Positions 1 through 8,326 of a DNA stretch of 64,000 bases are shown here, piece by piece. Numbering within the stretch: position 1 is the stretch's first letter; each line of letters opens with the position of its first letter. The notes beneath the pieces were generated by a model that was given only the letters and a program-made list of their open reading frames with translations, did no database searches and was not told the DNA's origin. Location: the NCBI RefSeq assembly GCF_004328665.1, contig NZ_CP019770.1, positions 2,728,001 to 2,792,000 on the forward strand, in the 5' to 3' direction. Both the position numbers and the translations under genes were made by a program. This DNA comes from Pseudoalteromonas sp. DL-6 (GTDB lineage: Bacteria; Pseudomonadota; Gammaproteobacteria; Enterobacterales; Alteromonadaceae).

Positions 1-204
1 TGCGTGTAGGGCTTCAATTAACAGCTGGCTGGCTTTGTCTATATCTTTAAATAATTTAAAGTCGAGTAAAGTGGCCGCACTATTATTTAATTCATCAGCA
101 TGGCAGACGTTACGCGTGGCATAAATTTGCTTAATAACAGGGTGTAGATGACTTGGTAGGTGAGAGTCGTCAACGGGTTCTCGCGCGATGATCATTTTTT
201 TCAT
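1..204 (-). CDS. recJ: RecJ single-strand-specific 5'-3' exonuclease (N-terminal fragment)
   Basis: The first 68 codons of a minus-strand gene are present; the rest lies beyond the left edge. The translation starts MKKMIIAREPVDDSHLPSHL and continues with an ILKQIYATR-like segment (VIKQIYATRN), an arrangement like the start of E. coli RecJ, before the DHH catalytic domain. RecJ degrades single-stranded DNA 5' to 3' in RecF-pathway recombination and mismatch repair. The position downstream of dsbC and xerD matches the conserved xerD-dsbC-recJ order, which is the main support for the call. The first ATG (202-204) is taken as the start; a second in-frame ATG lies three codons on. Confidence 0.82.
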   Translation of the reverse strand, partial: MKKMIIAREPVDDSHLPSHLHPVIKQIYATRNVCHADELNNSAATLLDFKLFKDIDKASQLLIEALHA

Positions 205-243
205 GCTGGTTTTTAACTTATGATGTTCATAACAAAAAGACAA

Positions 244-268
244 AAAAAGGCCATAAAGGCCTTTTTAA
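244..268 (-). terminator. Rho-independent terminator after dsbC
   Basis: A GGCC..GGCC hairpin with A-run and T-run flanks (AAAAAGGCC, 5-nt loop, GGCCTTTTTTT on the minus strand) lies just beyond the dsbC stop. It would separate dsbC from recJ transcription. The symmetry means it could work on either strand. Confidence 0.75.
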
Positions 269-288
269 ACAGTTACTCAGGTTTTTAA

Positions 289-1017
289 TTAACCTGCTTT
301 GTTGGCCTCAAGCGCAGCGCTTAATGCGGCTGCTGGTTGGTAGCCTGGGATCATGGTGCCATCTTCTAAAATAATAGCCGGTGTACCACTAATACCAAAA
401 CTTTGGCCTAATTGGTAATGCTCTGCTACAGGGGCGCTACAGCCTTTTACAATTTGTGTATCTGCACCCGATTTAGCTTCAGTAAGTGCTCCTTGCTGAT
501 CTTTAGCACACCATACATTCATTAAATCAGCATAACCTGACCCTTGTAGGCCACCGCGTGGAAACGCTAGGTATTTAACCGTAATGCCCGATTCAAGTAG
601 GTCATCAAGCTCACGGTGTAATTTACGACAGTAACCACAGCTAATATCGGTAAACACGGTAATGCTGTGTTTTTCTTCTGGCGCTTTATACACGATCATT
701 GAATCTTCGTATTCTTTTAACCCTGATTGGCGCACACCGTTAAGTGCTTGCTCGGTCAAATTACTACGGTTGTTTAAATCGATTAGTGTACCTTGCATTA
801 AAAATTGACCGTCTGGGCTTGCATATAGTACCCCTTTATTAGTGATCAATTCTTTTAAGCCTGCAACTGGGCTTGGGTTAATTTGTTTAACAGTTACCCC
901 TAGCGCGGCAAATTTTGTCACGATAGGATCTGTAGCATCCGGAGTGACTACAACGCTATTAGCAAAAGCGCTCAAACTAGTGCACAACATGGCACCTGCT
1001 AACATTAATTTTTTCAT
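289..1017 (-). CDS. dsbC: DsbC periplasmic disulfide isomerase
   Basis: The 242-residue protein has a Sec signal peptide (cleavage near SAFA-N, residue 19), an N-terminal dimerisation region and a C-terminal thioredoxin fold. The active-site CGYC is at residues 127-130, the cis-proline loop GTPA near 211-214, and a second structural cysteine pair at C170/C193. DsbC reshuffles wrong disulfides in periplasmic proteins and is kept reduced by DsbD. Length and motifs are standard for DsbC rather than DsbG. It lies between xerD and recJ, as in enterobacteria and vibrios; a hairpin terminator follows. Confidence 0.95.
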   Translation of the reverse strand: MKKLMLAGAMLCTSLSAFANSVVVTPDATDPIVTKFAALGVTVKQINPSPVAGLKELITNKGVLYASPDGQFLMQGTLIDLNNRSNLTEQALNGVRQSGLKEYEDSMIVYKAPEEKHSITVFTDISCGYCRKLHRELDDLLESGITVKYLAFPRGGLQGSGYADLMNVWCAKDQQGALTEAKSGADTQIVKGCSAPVAEHYQLGQSFGISGTPAIILEDGTMIPGYQPAAALSAALEANKAG

Positions 1018-1089
1018 AACGGGTTCTCTATCCTAAAAATACTTATCTTATCGTGTCTATATGACCGGCTTAGTGACAAAAAAATTCGC

Positions 1090-2016
1090 TTAAGCACGAG
1101 GATGATGCTCAGCATGCACCGATTTTAATCGCTCATTCGCTACATGCGTATAAATTTGGGTAGTTGATAGGTCGCTGTGGCCAAGCATCATCTGCACCAC
1201 ACGCAAGTCAGCCCCATGATTTAATAAATGCGTTGCAAATGCATGTCGCAAGGTATGGGGTGATAACGGCGACTCAACGGATGCCAAAATAGCATAGTGT
1301 TTAATCCGATGCCAAAAAGTTTGTCGTGTCATGCCTACCCCTCGTTTAGAAGGAAATACAAAATCAGTGGCGTGTTTTATCATTTGCGCGCGCCCGAGCT
1401 TTAAAAACTGCTCGAGCCAATACATAGCTTCTTCACCTAAAGGCACTAGCCGCTCTTTGTTTCCTTTACCTTTTACAAACACCACAGCTTGGCGCAAATT
1501 TATTTGCTCCATTCTCAGCCCCACCAACTCAGTTACCCGCAAGCCCGTTGCATACAAGAGCTCTAGCATGGCTTTGTCGCGCAGACCCATTGGTTCTTCT
1601 GTATTGGGGGCACTTAATAGCGCCTCTACTTCAGCCTCAGAAAGCGTTTTTGGTAACGACTGCCCCGCTTTAGGCTGAGCAATATTGACCATAGGTGAGT
1701 CACTAATTATTTTTTCACGCACAAAGTACTGATAAAAACGTTTTAATGCACTAATGCTGCGCGCAGTACTGCGTGGCTTTAGCCCTAAATCAACACGGTG
1801 CGCTAAGTAACTTTCAACGTCGAGGCTGGTTACCGTCATTAAGTTTTCGCCTTTTAAAAATTGGCAAAACTTATCTAAGTCACTGCGATAAGCGCTCAGT
1901 GTGTTTTCACTTACACCTTGCTCTAAATAGAGGCTATCAAGAAAGGTTTCTAAAAAGTCGCTATTGCTGCTTAGCTCAGTATTTTGTTCAGGTAAATCGT
2001 CAGATAGCGTTGTCAC
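1090..2016 (-). CDS. xerD: XerD site-specific tyrosine recombinase
   Basis: This 308-residue tyrosine recombinase works with XerC at dif to resolve chromosome dimers, activated by FtsK. The SAM-like core-binding domain covers about residues 20-110 and the catalytic domain 120-305. All catalytic residues are visible: R160 (TGLRVTE), K184, H254 and R257 (HTLRHAFATH), H280 (LGHSDLS) and nucleophile Y289 (IYTH). The start is GTG (2014-2016). The N-terminus is about 10 residues longer than E. coli XerD. Assignment to XerD rather than XerC rests on the fldB/dsbC/recJ neighbourhood and overall resemblance. Confidence 0.93.
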   Translation of the reverse strand: MTTLSDDLPEQNTELSSNSDFLETFLDSLYLEQGVSENTLSAYRSDLDKFCQFLKGENLMTVTSLDVESYLAHRVDLGLKPRSTARSISALKRFYQYFVREKIISDSPMVNIAQPKAGQSLPKTLSEAEVEALLSAPNTEEPMGLRDKAMLELLYATGLRVTELVGLRMEQINLRQAVVFVKGKGNKERLVPLGEEAMYWLEQFLKLGRAQMIKHATDFVFPSKRGVGMTRQTFWHRIKHYAILASVESPLSPHTLRHAFATHLLNHGADLRVVQMMLGHSDLSTTQIYTHVANERLKSVHAEHHPRA

Positions 2017-2121
2017 GTTGTGATCTCATGTTGGTAATACCACGGGAGAAGGTATCAATTAAAAATACCTTACGGTAAACTTGAGCCTATCATAACAGGC
2101 AATTACACAGTGATAAATACG

Positions 2122-2643
2122 ATGCAGATTGGTTTATTTTTTGGTTCTACTACCTGCTATACCGAAATGGCGGCAGAAAAAATACGCGACATTATAGGCG
2201 CCGACATTGTCAGCTTACATAATATTAAAGACGAGCCGCTTAAAAACGCTGAGCAATATGACTTTATCATTTTTGGTATTTCTACGTGGGACTTTGGCGA
2301 AATTCAAGAAGATTGGGAATCAAAGTGGGACGACATAAAAGACGTTGACCTAAATGGTAAAACCATTGCCTTATTTGGCATGGGCGATCAGCAAGGGTAT
2401 GGCCAATGGTTTCAAGACGCATTAGGTATGCTTCATGATGAAATAAATGCCCAAGCCATTACTCAACTTGGCTTTTGGCCTAACGACAGTAATTACGAAT
2501 TTGAAGCCTCTAAAGCCCTTACCGAAGACGGTAAACAATTTGTTGGTTTAGCATTAGACGAAGATAGTCAGTACGAGCTAAGCGACGAGCGCATTGCCAC
2601 CTGGGTAGAACAGGTGATGACAGAGTACGCTGAAACCCTATAA
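2122..2643 (+). CDS. fldB: Flavodoxin 2 (FldB)
   Basis: A long-chain flavodoxin carrying one FMN as a low-potential electron carrier. The N-terminal phosphate-binding loop reads [14 protein letters not shown], and the [13 protein letters not shown] and GMGDQ..YGQWF..ALG segments that enclose the flavin are present. The resemblance to E. coli FldB is close along the whole length. The ATG at 2122 gives the expected N-terminus (MQIGLFFGS); an in-frame GTG at 2110 would add four residues and looks less likely. It is divergent from xerD, as in E. coli. Confidence 0.93.
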   Translation: MQIGLFFGSTTCYTEMAAEKIRDIIGADIVSLHNIKDEPLKNAEQYDFIIFGISTWDFGEIQEDWESKWDDIKDVDLNGKTIALFGMGDQQGYGQWFQDALGMLHDEINAQAITQLGFWPNDSNYEFEASKALTEDGKQFVGLALDEDSQYELSDERIATWVEQVMTEYAETL

Positions 2644-2660
2644 CTATTTAGTATACAAAC

Positions 2661-2683
2661 AGCGCTGCCATGCAGCGCTTTTT
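2661..2683 (+). terminator. Rho-independent terminator after fldB
   Basis: AGCGCTG, loop CCATG, CAGCGCT followed by TTTT, 17 bases after the fldB stop codon. Confidence 0.8.
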
Positions 2684-2692
2684 AATCCTTAA

Positions 2693-3151
2693 CTATTCTA
2701 CTTTTAACCAGTATTGGTTACGGTAAAAAAAGCCCACATAACCGCGCACTTCAAGTTTTTCGCCATTTTGCTGCGGTGTTAAACGCACGCTGTAGGTTTT
2801 ACCGTTATTTGGGTCGAGTATTTCACCGTCTTCCCAACGACCATCTCCGGCATACGTTACATTTTCAATAATGGTCATACCCAACATAGGCTGATTCTTT
2901 TTATCACCATCACACTCGCTGCAAAGTGCATCTTGCTTATTTTTATTGAGTATTGTTTCAATTTTGCCAGTCAGTACGCCATCTTGTTCAGTAATGCGTA
3001 CGTACGACTTTGCTTCTTTGGTGTCTTCATTAATGGTTTTCCAAAGCCCAACCGGTGTGGGGTTAGCTAATAACTTAAATGAGGCAAAAATACTGCCGAC
3101 CAAAAATCCCATCAACAGCGAGTTAGCTCTTTTTTTATTCAATAAATTCAT
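2693..3151 (-). CDS. DUF2147 family exported protein
   Basis: A 152-residue protein with an N-terminal hydrophobic segment (about residues 10-28) that may be a signal peptide or anchor. The mature part opens PVGLWKTINEDT and continues with an SYVRI..DGVLTGKI pattern, a CSECDGDKKNQPMLGM segment with two cysteines, and W/Y-rich strands ending at a QYWLKVE C-terminus. This is the layout of the DUF2147 family, small beta-rich periplasmic proteins of unproven function. It is convergent with fldB. Confidence 0.75.
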   Translation of the reverse strand: MNLLNKKRANSLLMGFLVGSIFASFKLLANPTPVGLWKTINEDTKEAKSYVRITEQDGVLTGKIETILNKNKQDALCSECDGDKKNQPMLGMTIIENVTYAGDGRWEDGEILDPNNGKTYSVRLTPQQNGEKLEVRGYVGFFYRNQYWLKVE

Positions 3152-3232
3152 TGCGTTACTATATTAGCGATTAATTAAGCCATAGTAACAATAAACAACC
3201 AGATGCAAAACTGTTTAAACACCCAGAACGCG

Positions 3233-3931
3233 CTACATTTTTAAATAAAATTCGCGGCATAACGCCTGATACTGTGAGGTATAGCTATTATCATCGGCTC
3301 TTATACATAACTGAGTTGTGCTTACTTCGCTTTGCTCATAGCTAAAGGTCATTAAGCTGCGAGTAAAAGATTTATGCGCCGTTGCTTGTACTTGGCAATG
3401 CGCGTTTAAATACAGCCCTTGCTGCTGCGCCAGGGTTATGAATAACTGCGCCTCTTCACTAGGCAAAATTAAATTAAAACGTGCTTGCTTATGCGTTAAG
3501 CGTTTAAACGCAGCAATCAGTTCTGCAAAGCTTAAACCATCGGTATGGCGAGCGGCATTTCGCGCTGCATTATCACTTTTTAAACTGTGATTAAAATAAG
3601 GTGGATTAGATATAACGCAATCAAATTTAGTCTCAGCCGCAAACTGCTGAACGCACTGGTGATAAATATTAATGTCTGGCCAAGGGCTTTGCTGGCAGTT
3701 TTGTAAAGCTTGCTGGTAGGCGGCTTCATCAACCTCAACTGCGCTCACTTTTAAATGTGGCGCTCGTTGCTTACACATTAACGCCAGTAACCCCGTGCCT
3801 GTGCCAATATCTAATAACGAACTTGCACCGTTTAAATCAGCCCATGCCCCGAGTAAAATACCATCGGTAGAGACCTTCATGGCGCACTGGTCGTGCTCAA
3901 CCTTAAATTGTTTAAATGCAAAACCAGACAT
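3233..3931 (-). CDS. trmN: tRNA1(Val) A37 N6-methyltransferase TrmN6
   Basis: This 232-residue class I SAM-dependent methyltransferase of the YfiC/TrmN6 family methylates A37 of valine tRNA. It opens with the FKQFKVEHDQCAMKVSTDGILLGAW segment typical of the family (positions 4-28), followed by the SAM-binding DIGTGTGLLAL motif and the N6-adenine methylase tetrapeptide NPPY (in ISNPPYFNHS, near residue 109). It is divergent from srmB, the same arrangement as yfiC-srmB in E. coli, with a short shared promoter region. Confidence 0.9.
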   Translation of the reverse strand: MSGFAFKQFKVEHDQCAMKVSTDGILLGAWADLNGASSLLDIGTGTGLLALMCKQRAPHLKVSAVEVDEAAYQQALQNCQQSPWPDINIYHQCVQQFAAETKFDCVISNPPYFNHSLKSDNAARNAARHTDGLSFAELIAAFKRLTHKQARFNLILPSEEAQLFITLAQQQGLYLNAHCQVQATAHKSFTRSLMTFSYEQSEVSTTQLCIRADDNSYTSQYQALCREFYLKM

Positions 3932-4007
3932 TTTTTCACCTTTTCATTCACCAAGTAGGTTTAAGTGCGTATAATTAACGGCAATTGTCCCCTATTTTTG
4001 ACACTCT

Positions 4008-5234
4008 ATGCAATTTTCTGAATTTGATCTTGATGATAAGCTACTTAATGCTATTAATAAAATGGGTTTTGAAACCCCCACTAGCATTCAACAACAAGCC
4101 ATTCCTGAGGCGTTGCAAGGGCGCGATATTTTAGCGTCTGCACCAACAGGTACGGGTAAAACGGCGGCATTTTTAATTCCAGCAATTCAATATTTAATGG
4201 ATTTCCCGCGTCGTGATCCGGGCTTTGCACGGGTATTAATTATGACCCCAACTCGCGAGCTTGCTTATCAAATTCATGAACAATGTGAGTTACTTGCAAA
4301 GCAAACCCACTTAAAAATTGGGGTGGTTACCGGTGGTATAAACTACGGTACACATAAAGAAATTTTTGAAAATAATAACGACATTTTAATCGCCACACCT
4401 GGGCGTTTAATGGAGTATTTGGAAACCGAAAACTTCCACGCAGAAAACGTAGAAATGCTCATTCTTGATGAAGCAGACCGCATGCTCGACATGGGTTTTC
4501 GTAAAGAAATGCTGCGTATTTGTGATGAAGCTAAAAATCGCCGTCAGTGCTTTTTATTCTCAGCTACTCTTGAAGGTGACAGCGTAGAATTATTTGCAGA
4601 GCGTATTTTAAACGACCCTGCTCTACTTGAAGCCGAATCATCACGCAAAGAAAAAGCTAAAATACACCAATGGGTTCATTTAGCCGACGATTACCATCAT
4701 AAACTTGAGCTATTAGTTAACACCTTAAATGGCCCTGATGTTAGTAAAGCGATTGTGTTTGTAAAAACCCGTGAGCGTCTTGAAACCCTTATTGGTGAAC
4801 TAACCAATAACGGCGTTAAAGCTGCGTGGCTACGTGGTGAAATGCCACAAGATAAACGCATGAAAGCGATGGAAAATTTCCACAGTGGCAAAACTCGCAT
4901 TTTGGTAGCTACTGATGTCGCCGCGCGTGGTATTGATGTAGCGGATATAAGCCATGTAATTAACTTTGATATGCCGCGCACTGCAGATGTTTACGTACAC
5001 CGTATTGGTCGTACGGGTCGTGCAGGTAAAAAAGGCATAGCGATTTCACTAATTGAAGCGCACGACATTGGTATTCTTTACAAAGTAGAACGTTACATAG
5101 AGCAGAAGCTAAAACGCCGTGTATTTAAAGGATTAGAGCCGAAGCATAAAGAAGCTAAGCCACCGGTTAAAAAGCGTAAAGATCCAGTAAAAATGAAAGC
5201 AAAGAAAAAAGCCAAGGTTAAAAAGAAAAAGTAA
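4008..5234 (+). CDS. srmB: DEAD-box RNA helicase SrmB
   Basis: A 408-residue ATP-dependent RNA helicase. The Q motif (TSIQQQAIP) is near residue 25, Walker A (APTGTGKT) at 45-52, DEAD at 154-157, SAT at 185-187 and HRIGRTGR around 328-335. The C-terminal tail is very rich in lysine (KKRKDPVKMKAKKKAKVKKKK-type), which fits RNA binding. SrmB acts early in 50S subunit assembly. The pairing with divergent trmN supports SrmB over other DEAD-box paralogues. Confidence 0.92.
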   Translation: MQFSEFDLDDKLLNAINKMGFETPTSIQQQAIPEALQGRDILASAPTGTGKTAAFLIPAIQYLMDFPRRDPGFARVLIMTPTRELAYQIHEQCELLAKQTHLKIGVVTGGINYGTHKEIFENNNDILIATPGRLMEYLETENFHAENVEMLILDEADRMLDMGFRKEMLRICDEAKNRRQCFLFSATLEGDSVELFAERILNDPALLEAESSRKEKAKIHQWVHLADDYHHKLELLVNTLNGPDVSKAIVFVKTRERLETLIGELTNNGVKAAWLRGEMPQDKRMKAMENFHSGKTRILVATDVAARGIDVADISHVINFDMPRTADVYVHRIGRTGRAGKKGIAISLIEAHDIGILYKVERYIEQKLKRRVFKGLEPKHKEAKPPVKKRKDPVKMKAKKKAKVKKKK

Positions 5235-5260
5235 CCTTTGTTTTCTAACTTGTTTAATTT

Positions 5261-5283
5261 AGCCGACGTCTGTCGGCTTTTTT
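5261..5283 (+). terminator. Rho-independent terminator after srmB
   Basis: AGCCGA, loop CGTCTG, TCGGCT followed by a run of T, 26 bases beyond the srmB stop. Confidence 0.85.
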
Positions 5284-5439
5284 ATGACTTATATTAATTT
5301 TATTAAAACAGTGAGTAAGCAATTCAAAGTAATATGTAAAAACTACTTAGCTGAATAACCATTTAACAAAATAACCAATAATTTCAATTGGTTAAATTTG
5401 GAATGAAACTTGTAACCCCTAACAGTATATGAGTATTAA

Positions 5440-5465
5440 AACGCCGAGTAACGGCGTTGCTTTTT
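5440..5465 (+). terminator. Terminator-like hairpin in the leader of the BON gene
   Basis: AACGCCG, loop AGTAA, CGGCGTT, then GC and TTTTT lies only about 23 bases before the BON gene start. It could be an attenuator, or end a short untranslated RNA from the 5284-5440 gap, which otherwise holds no gene I can see. Confidence 0.55.
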
Positions 5466-5488
5466 AGTAACACACTAAGGATATAGTT

Positions 5489-5809
5489 ATGAGTCGCATT
5501 AAATTTACTGTCGGTTTTATTTCGTTTTGTTGTTTATTTTTATTAGCCTCTGCTTTTAACGTCAGTGCAGCAACGCATTTAGCAGTAGTGAGTAGTGTGG
5601 CCACACAACCTAATTTACAACAATCTATTACTCATGAGTTACGTACTAATCCAAATTTAGAATTAGAAAATTTAAACGTACGCGTTAATAACGGTGACGT
5701 TGAACTCAAAGGCGAAGCTAAAAACGGTTTTGAACGTGCTCTTGCACAAAAGTTTTTAGAAAATATGGATGGGGTTAAACGCATTAAAAATAATATCGCT
5801 ATTATTTAA
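5489..5809 (+). CDS. Small secreted BON-domain protein
   Basis: A 106-residue protein with a Sec signal peptide (cleavage near VSAA-T, about residue 28) and a single BON-type module: SITHELRTNPNLELENLNVRV..GDVELKGEAKN..ERALAQKFLENMDGVKRIKNNI. BON domains occur in periplasmic and osmotic-shock proteins such as OsmY and are thought to bind membranes. A clear AAGGAT ribosome binding site lies at 5477. A fragment of the dispersed repeat begins at the stop codon, and a strong terminator follows. Confidence 0.8.
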   Translation: MSRIKFTVGFISFCCLFLLASAFNVSAATHLAVVSSVATQPNLQQSITHELRTNPNLELENLNVRVNNGDVELKGEAKNGFERALAQKFLENMDGVKRIKNNIAII

Positions 5810-5835
5810 GGTCTGTTGACCTTTGTGAATTAAAT
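5809..5835. repeat. Relic of the AGGGTCTGTTGACC repeat
   Basis: Only one end of the dispersed element remains: AGGTCTGTTGACCTTTGTG followed by AATTAAA, differing from full copies by few substitutions. It overlaps the stop codon of the BON gene, with a TA just before the end as in the full copies. Confidence 0.6.
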
Positions 5836-5845
5836 TTTTAGTAAG

Positions 5846-5878
5846 CGCAGCGTGTTGCTTAAACACGCTGCGTTTTTT
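5846..5878 (+). terminator. Rho-independent terminator after the BON gene
   Basis: CGCAGCGTGT, 7-nt loop, ACACGCTGCG followed by TTTTTT. Confidence 0.88.
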
Positions 5879-6033
5879 ATTGTGCAAAATAAATATCTGC
5901 ATAAAAATAAATTTAAATAATGGCTTACATAAAAGAGTGCAGCGCAGCAGGCAATGTAAAAACGCGCTGCAAGTGGGAAATTATTTCCCACTCAATTTAC
6001 TCAATCTAGTTTGATCTATTGTTGTCCTTGCTC

Positions 6034-6954
6034 TCACTTTTTAGCCGAGTGGTGGCTTATTTTTTCGCTTATCATGGCATCGAGCTTTTCACCGCCTTTA
6101 ATACCAAAATCAAGGGTACGAATTGGAAACGGAATACTTATATCTGCCGCATCGAGTGCTTGCTTTACTGCCACAACCCCTTTGTGACGCACCGTCATAA
6201 AATCGGGCTCGCCAGGGTATTTAATCCAAAACCATACCAGTAAGTTTATACTGCTATCACCAAAGCCTTCTGCGTACACCGCGGTCTCATTTTTACGGAT
6301 CACAAAGTCAAGTTGATTAATTTTATCGACGATAACTTCACTGGCTTTTTCTATATCGTCAGCGTAAGAAATACCTACTGGTACTTCTATTCTTCTGACC
6401 CCTAAAGTGCTGTAATTACGCAGTACATTTCTAAATAGTATTTTATTAGGAACCAGTATCAACTGCCCGTAAAAGCTCTCTATTAGTGTGTTACGTAAAT
6501 TTATTGAATGCACTGAACCAAATACGTTATCGGTCTCGATAACATCACCCGCTTTGAACGGTTTACGAATACCCATAGCAATACCCGCAATTAGGTTTTC
6601 GGTCATATCTTGAAAAGCAAAACCAATGGCGAGACCAACAATACCTGCACCCGCAAGCAATGACGTAACGGTACTTTTTAAACCCATAAAATCAAGGGCA
6701 ATAAAGACTCCTACACTCAAAACAATGACTTTAAAAATGGAGGCCATTAAGTCGGCAATTTGAGTAGAGTCGAGGGAACGACGCAATACTTTTTTCATTC
6801 CTTTGCCTGCAAGGCGGGCTATAAATGAAAATATAATCGCAATAATTACTGCAACGATAAAGTTTGGGATATGACTTATAACAACATCAAACCAGCCACC
6901 GAGCTTCTCTTCTATAAGTTTTTCGGCTTCTGTAATTGAGGGAATTGAGAGCAT
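6034..6954 (-). CDS. MscS family mechanosensitive channel
   Basis: A 306-residue inner-membrane protein with three N-terminal hydrophobic segments (roughly residues 25-50, 70-90 and 95-120) and the glycine/alanine-rich pore helix LLAGAGIVGLAIGFAFQDMTENLIAG. The cytoplasmic beta and alpha/beta domain follows (FKAGDVIETDN..GSVHSINLRNT, then LVPNK). This is the E. coli MscS size and layout, so it probably opens on hypo-osmotic shock. The C-terminus ends KISHHSAKK. A 7-bp inverted repeat (ACCTTAG/CTAAGGT, 6964-6991) lies directly upstream of the start. Confidence 0.88.
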   Translation of the reverse strand: MLSIPSITEAEKLIEEKLGGWFDVVISHIPNFIVAVIIAIIFSFIARLAGKGMKKVLRRSLDSTQIADLMASIFKVIVLSVGVFIALDFMGLKSTVTSLLAGAGIVGLAIGFAFQDMTENLIAGIAMGIRKPFKAGDVIETDNVFGSVHSINLRNTLIESFYGQLILVPNKILFRNVLRNYSTLGVRRIEVPVGISYADDIEKASEVIVDKINQLDFVIRKNETAVYAEGFGDSSINLLVWFWIKYPGEPDFMTVRHKGVVAVKQALDAADISIPFPIRTLDFGIKGGEKLDAMISEKISHHSAKK

Positions 6955-7008
6955 TTATCTTATACCTTAGTTTGGGTTAATAACCTAAGGTTTGCAAAAA
7001 TAGCGCCA

Positions 7009-7038
7009 AAATAAAAAGCGATGCAATGCATGGCTTAT
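7009..7038. repeat. 30-nt direct repeat, left copy
   Basis: AAATAAAAAGC, one variable base, then ATGCAATGCATGGCTTAT. The same 30 bases with a single mismatch recur at 8277-8306. The core is palindromic. On the minus strand it looks like a terminator with a T-run, although no minus-strand gene ends here. The two copies bracket the AT-rich gene at 7221-8150. Confidence 0.75.
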
Positions 7039-7220
7039 AACTACTTAATTAAAGAGAGCGTTAATTTATTCTTAAGGTTACTTACTACACTTTTGTATCA
7101 ATAGTTTTTAGTGTAAAAACCCACTTAAAGTATTTGCTATTATCATTAGTTATTTTACTTTCAACCCACAGCGAAAAATGATAGCGTGATATTACTCAAT
7201 ATAATAGGGATATTTTATTA

Positions 7221-8150
7221 ATGAAATATATAATTTTTTTTACTATGCAGTTATGCATTATGTTTTCAAGTAATTCACAAGCCTCTCAAACAACCGCTGC
7301 TAGTTGTGACTATTGTAGTGCGGAAGGCAAAAAAATAACGGCACTTGCAGCCTCATTCATAGATGGTCAAAAAATTTGGATTATAGATCAACAAGGCACA
7401 GACTTTATTCTCGATGAATATAAAGCTGTATATACTGGAAATGACCAAATGCTTCAGGTTGGTGATTTTACTGTTGAGCATGTTAGTACTCATAGTAAAA
7501 ATTCTACTTTATCGCGAATAGTTAGTAATACATTTACAGTTAATCAAGAAGCTCTTAGAAATATAGATAAAGAAATTAGCCATATAATCCTACCTCACGA
7601 TGATGAATTTCAAAGTGCTTTTGAAGTTTCGCTTTTCCCTCAATTATTTGCGGGAAAAATGAGCGATAGAATAATGAATGACCCAGAAATTAAAAGTCAG
7701 TTTGATATTATTGACTCTCAAAACCAAGAGTTAAAAGCCAATCTTTCAATATCAATACCATTTTTAAGTACATCATTAAATTTATCTAGTCAAATAACTG
7801 TCAGCTTTACTGATGGTACTACAGTAACAATGGGTGTTGAGTTAGTTACAACTAATGGCACTAATGTGAAAGCAAACTTAAAATTTGAGCAAGCTCGTGA
7901 TAAAGAAGGAAATATACTTCCTATTAAGTCATCAGGATTATCTCATTATAGGAGTGGAGTTATTCTTAATTCTGGCAATACAGGAAACATGGAGCATTTT
8001 GCTAGTTGGTTTGAAACACTACAGATTAGTGGTATAAAAGTTATAACCGTAAGAGGTGGTGGCGCTAACACTGGATCAATCAAAGATTGTACATACGTGG
8101 TAACAACTAATGCACAAGGAAAAAAGATAACAGAGCTTGTGTGTAGCTAA
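7221..8150 (+). CDS. Unknown secreted protein, AT-rich
   Basis: I do not recognise this 309-residue protein. It has a hydrophobic N-terminus ending in SNSQASQ, read as a signal peptide of about 22 residues, then a CxxC pair (SCDYCSAEGKKI), a strand-rich region with IWIIDQQGTDFIL and YKAVYTG, a middle part rich in Ser/Thr strands (about 170-215), and a C-terminus with two more cysteines (DCTYVV and a final VCS). Lines of this gene count near 25-30% G+C, against about 45% in yaaA next door, and it is bracketed by 30-nt direct repeats; both suggest a recent gain. No terminator of its own is seen apart from the shared hairpin at 8277. Confidence 0.7.
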   Translation: MKYIIFFTMQLCIMFSSNSQASQTTAASCDYCSAEGKKITALAASFIDGQKIWIIDQQGTDFILDEYKAVYTGNDQMLQVGDFTVEHVSTHSKNSTLSRIVSNTFTVNQEALRNIDKEISHIILPHDDEFQSAFEVSLFPQLFAGKMSDRIMNDPEIKSQFDIIDSQNQELKANLSISIPFLSTSLNLSSQITVSFTDGTTVTMGVELVTTNGTNVKANLKFEQARDKEGNILPIKSSGLSHYRSGVILNSGNTGNMEHFASWFETLQISGIKVITVRGGGANTGSIKDCTYVVTTNAQGKKITELVCS

Positions 8151-8276
8151 AATTGATATTATTTTACAAAAGTGCGTAATTGTAAATTTTTATAAATGGC
8201 AAATAAAGTCAACTCAGATAACAGGTGATGACTAACACTTAACTGCCAACGTTGTTACCTACCAACATAGGTTAAT

Positions 8277-8306
8277 AAATAAAAAGCCATGCAATGCATG
8301 GCTTAT
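8277..8306 (-). terminator. yaaA terminator; right copy of the 30-nt direct repeat
   Basis: AAGCCATGC, AAT, GCATGGCTT with a T-run on the minus strand, directly beyond the yaaA stop. It is the near-identical partner of 7009-7038 (one mismatch in 30). Confidence 0.75.
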
Positions 8307-8326
8307 TAAACACTTTAAACGATGTG

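Noticed and set aside
1331..2078. Two plus-strand reading frames opposite xerD
   Set aside because: Both lie antisense to a full-length XerD with intact catalytic residues, and their translations look like low-complexity shadows.
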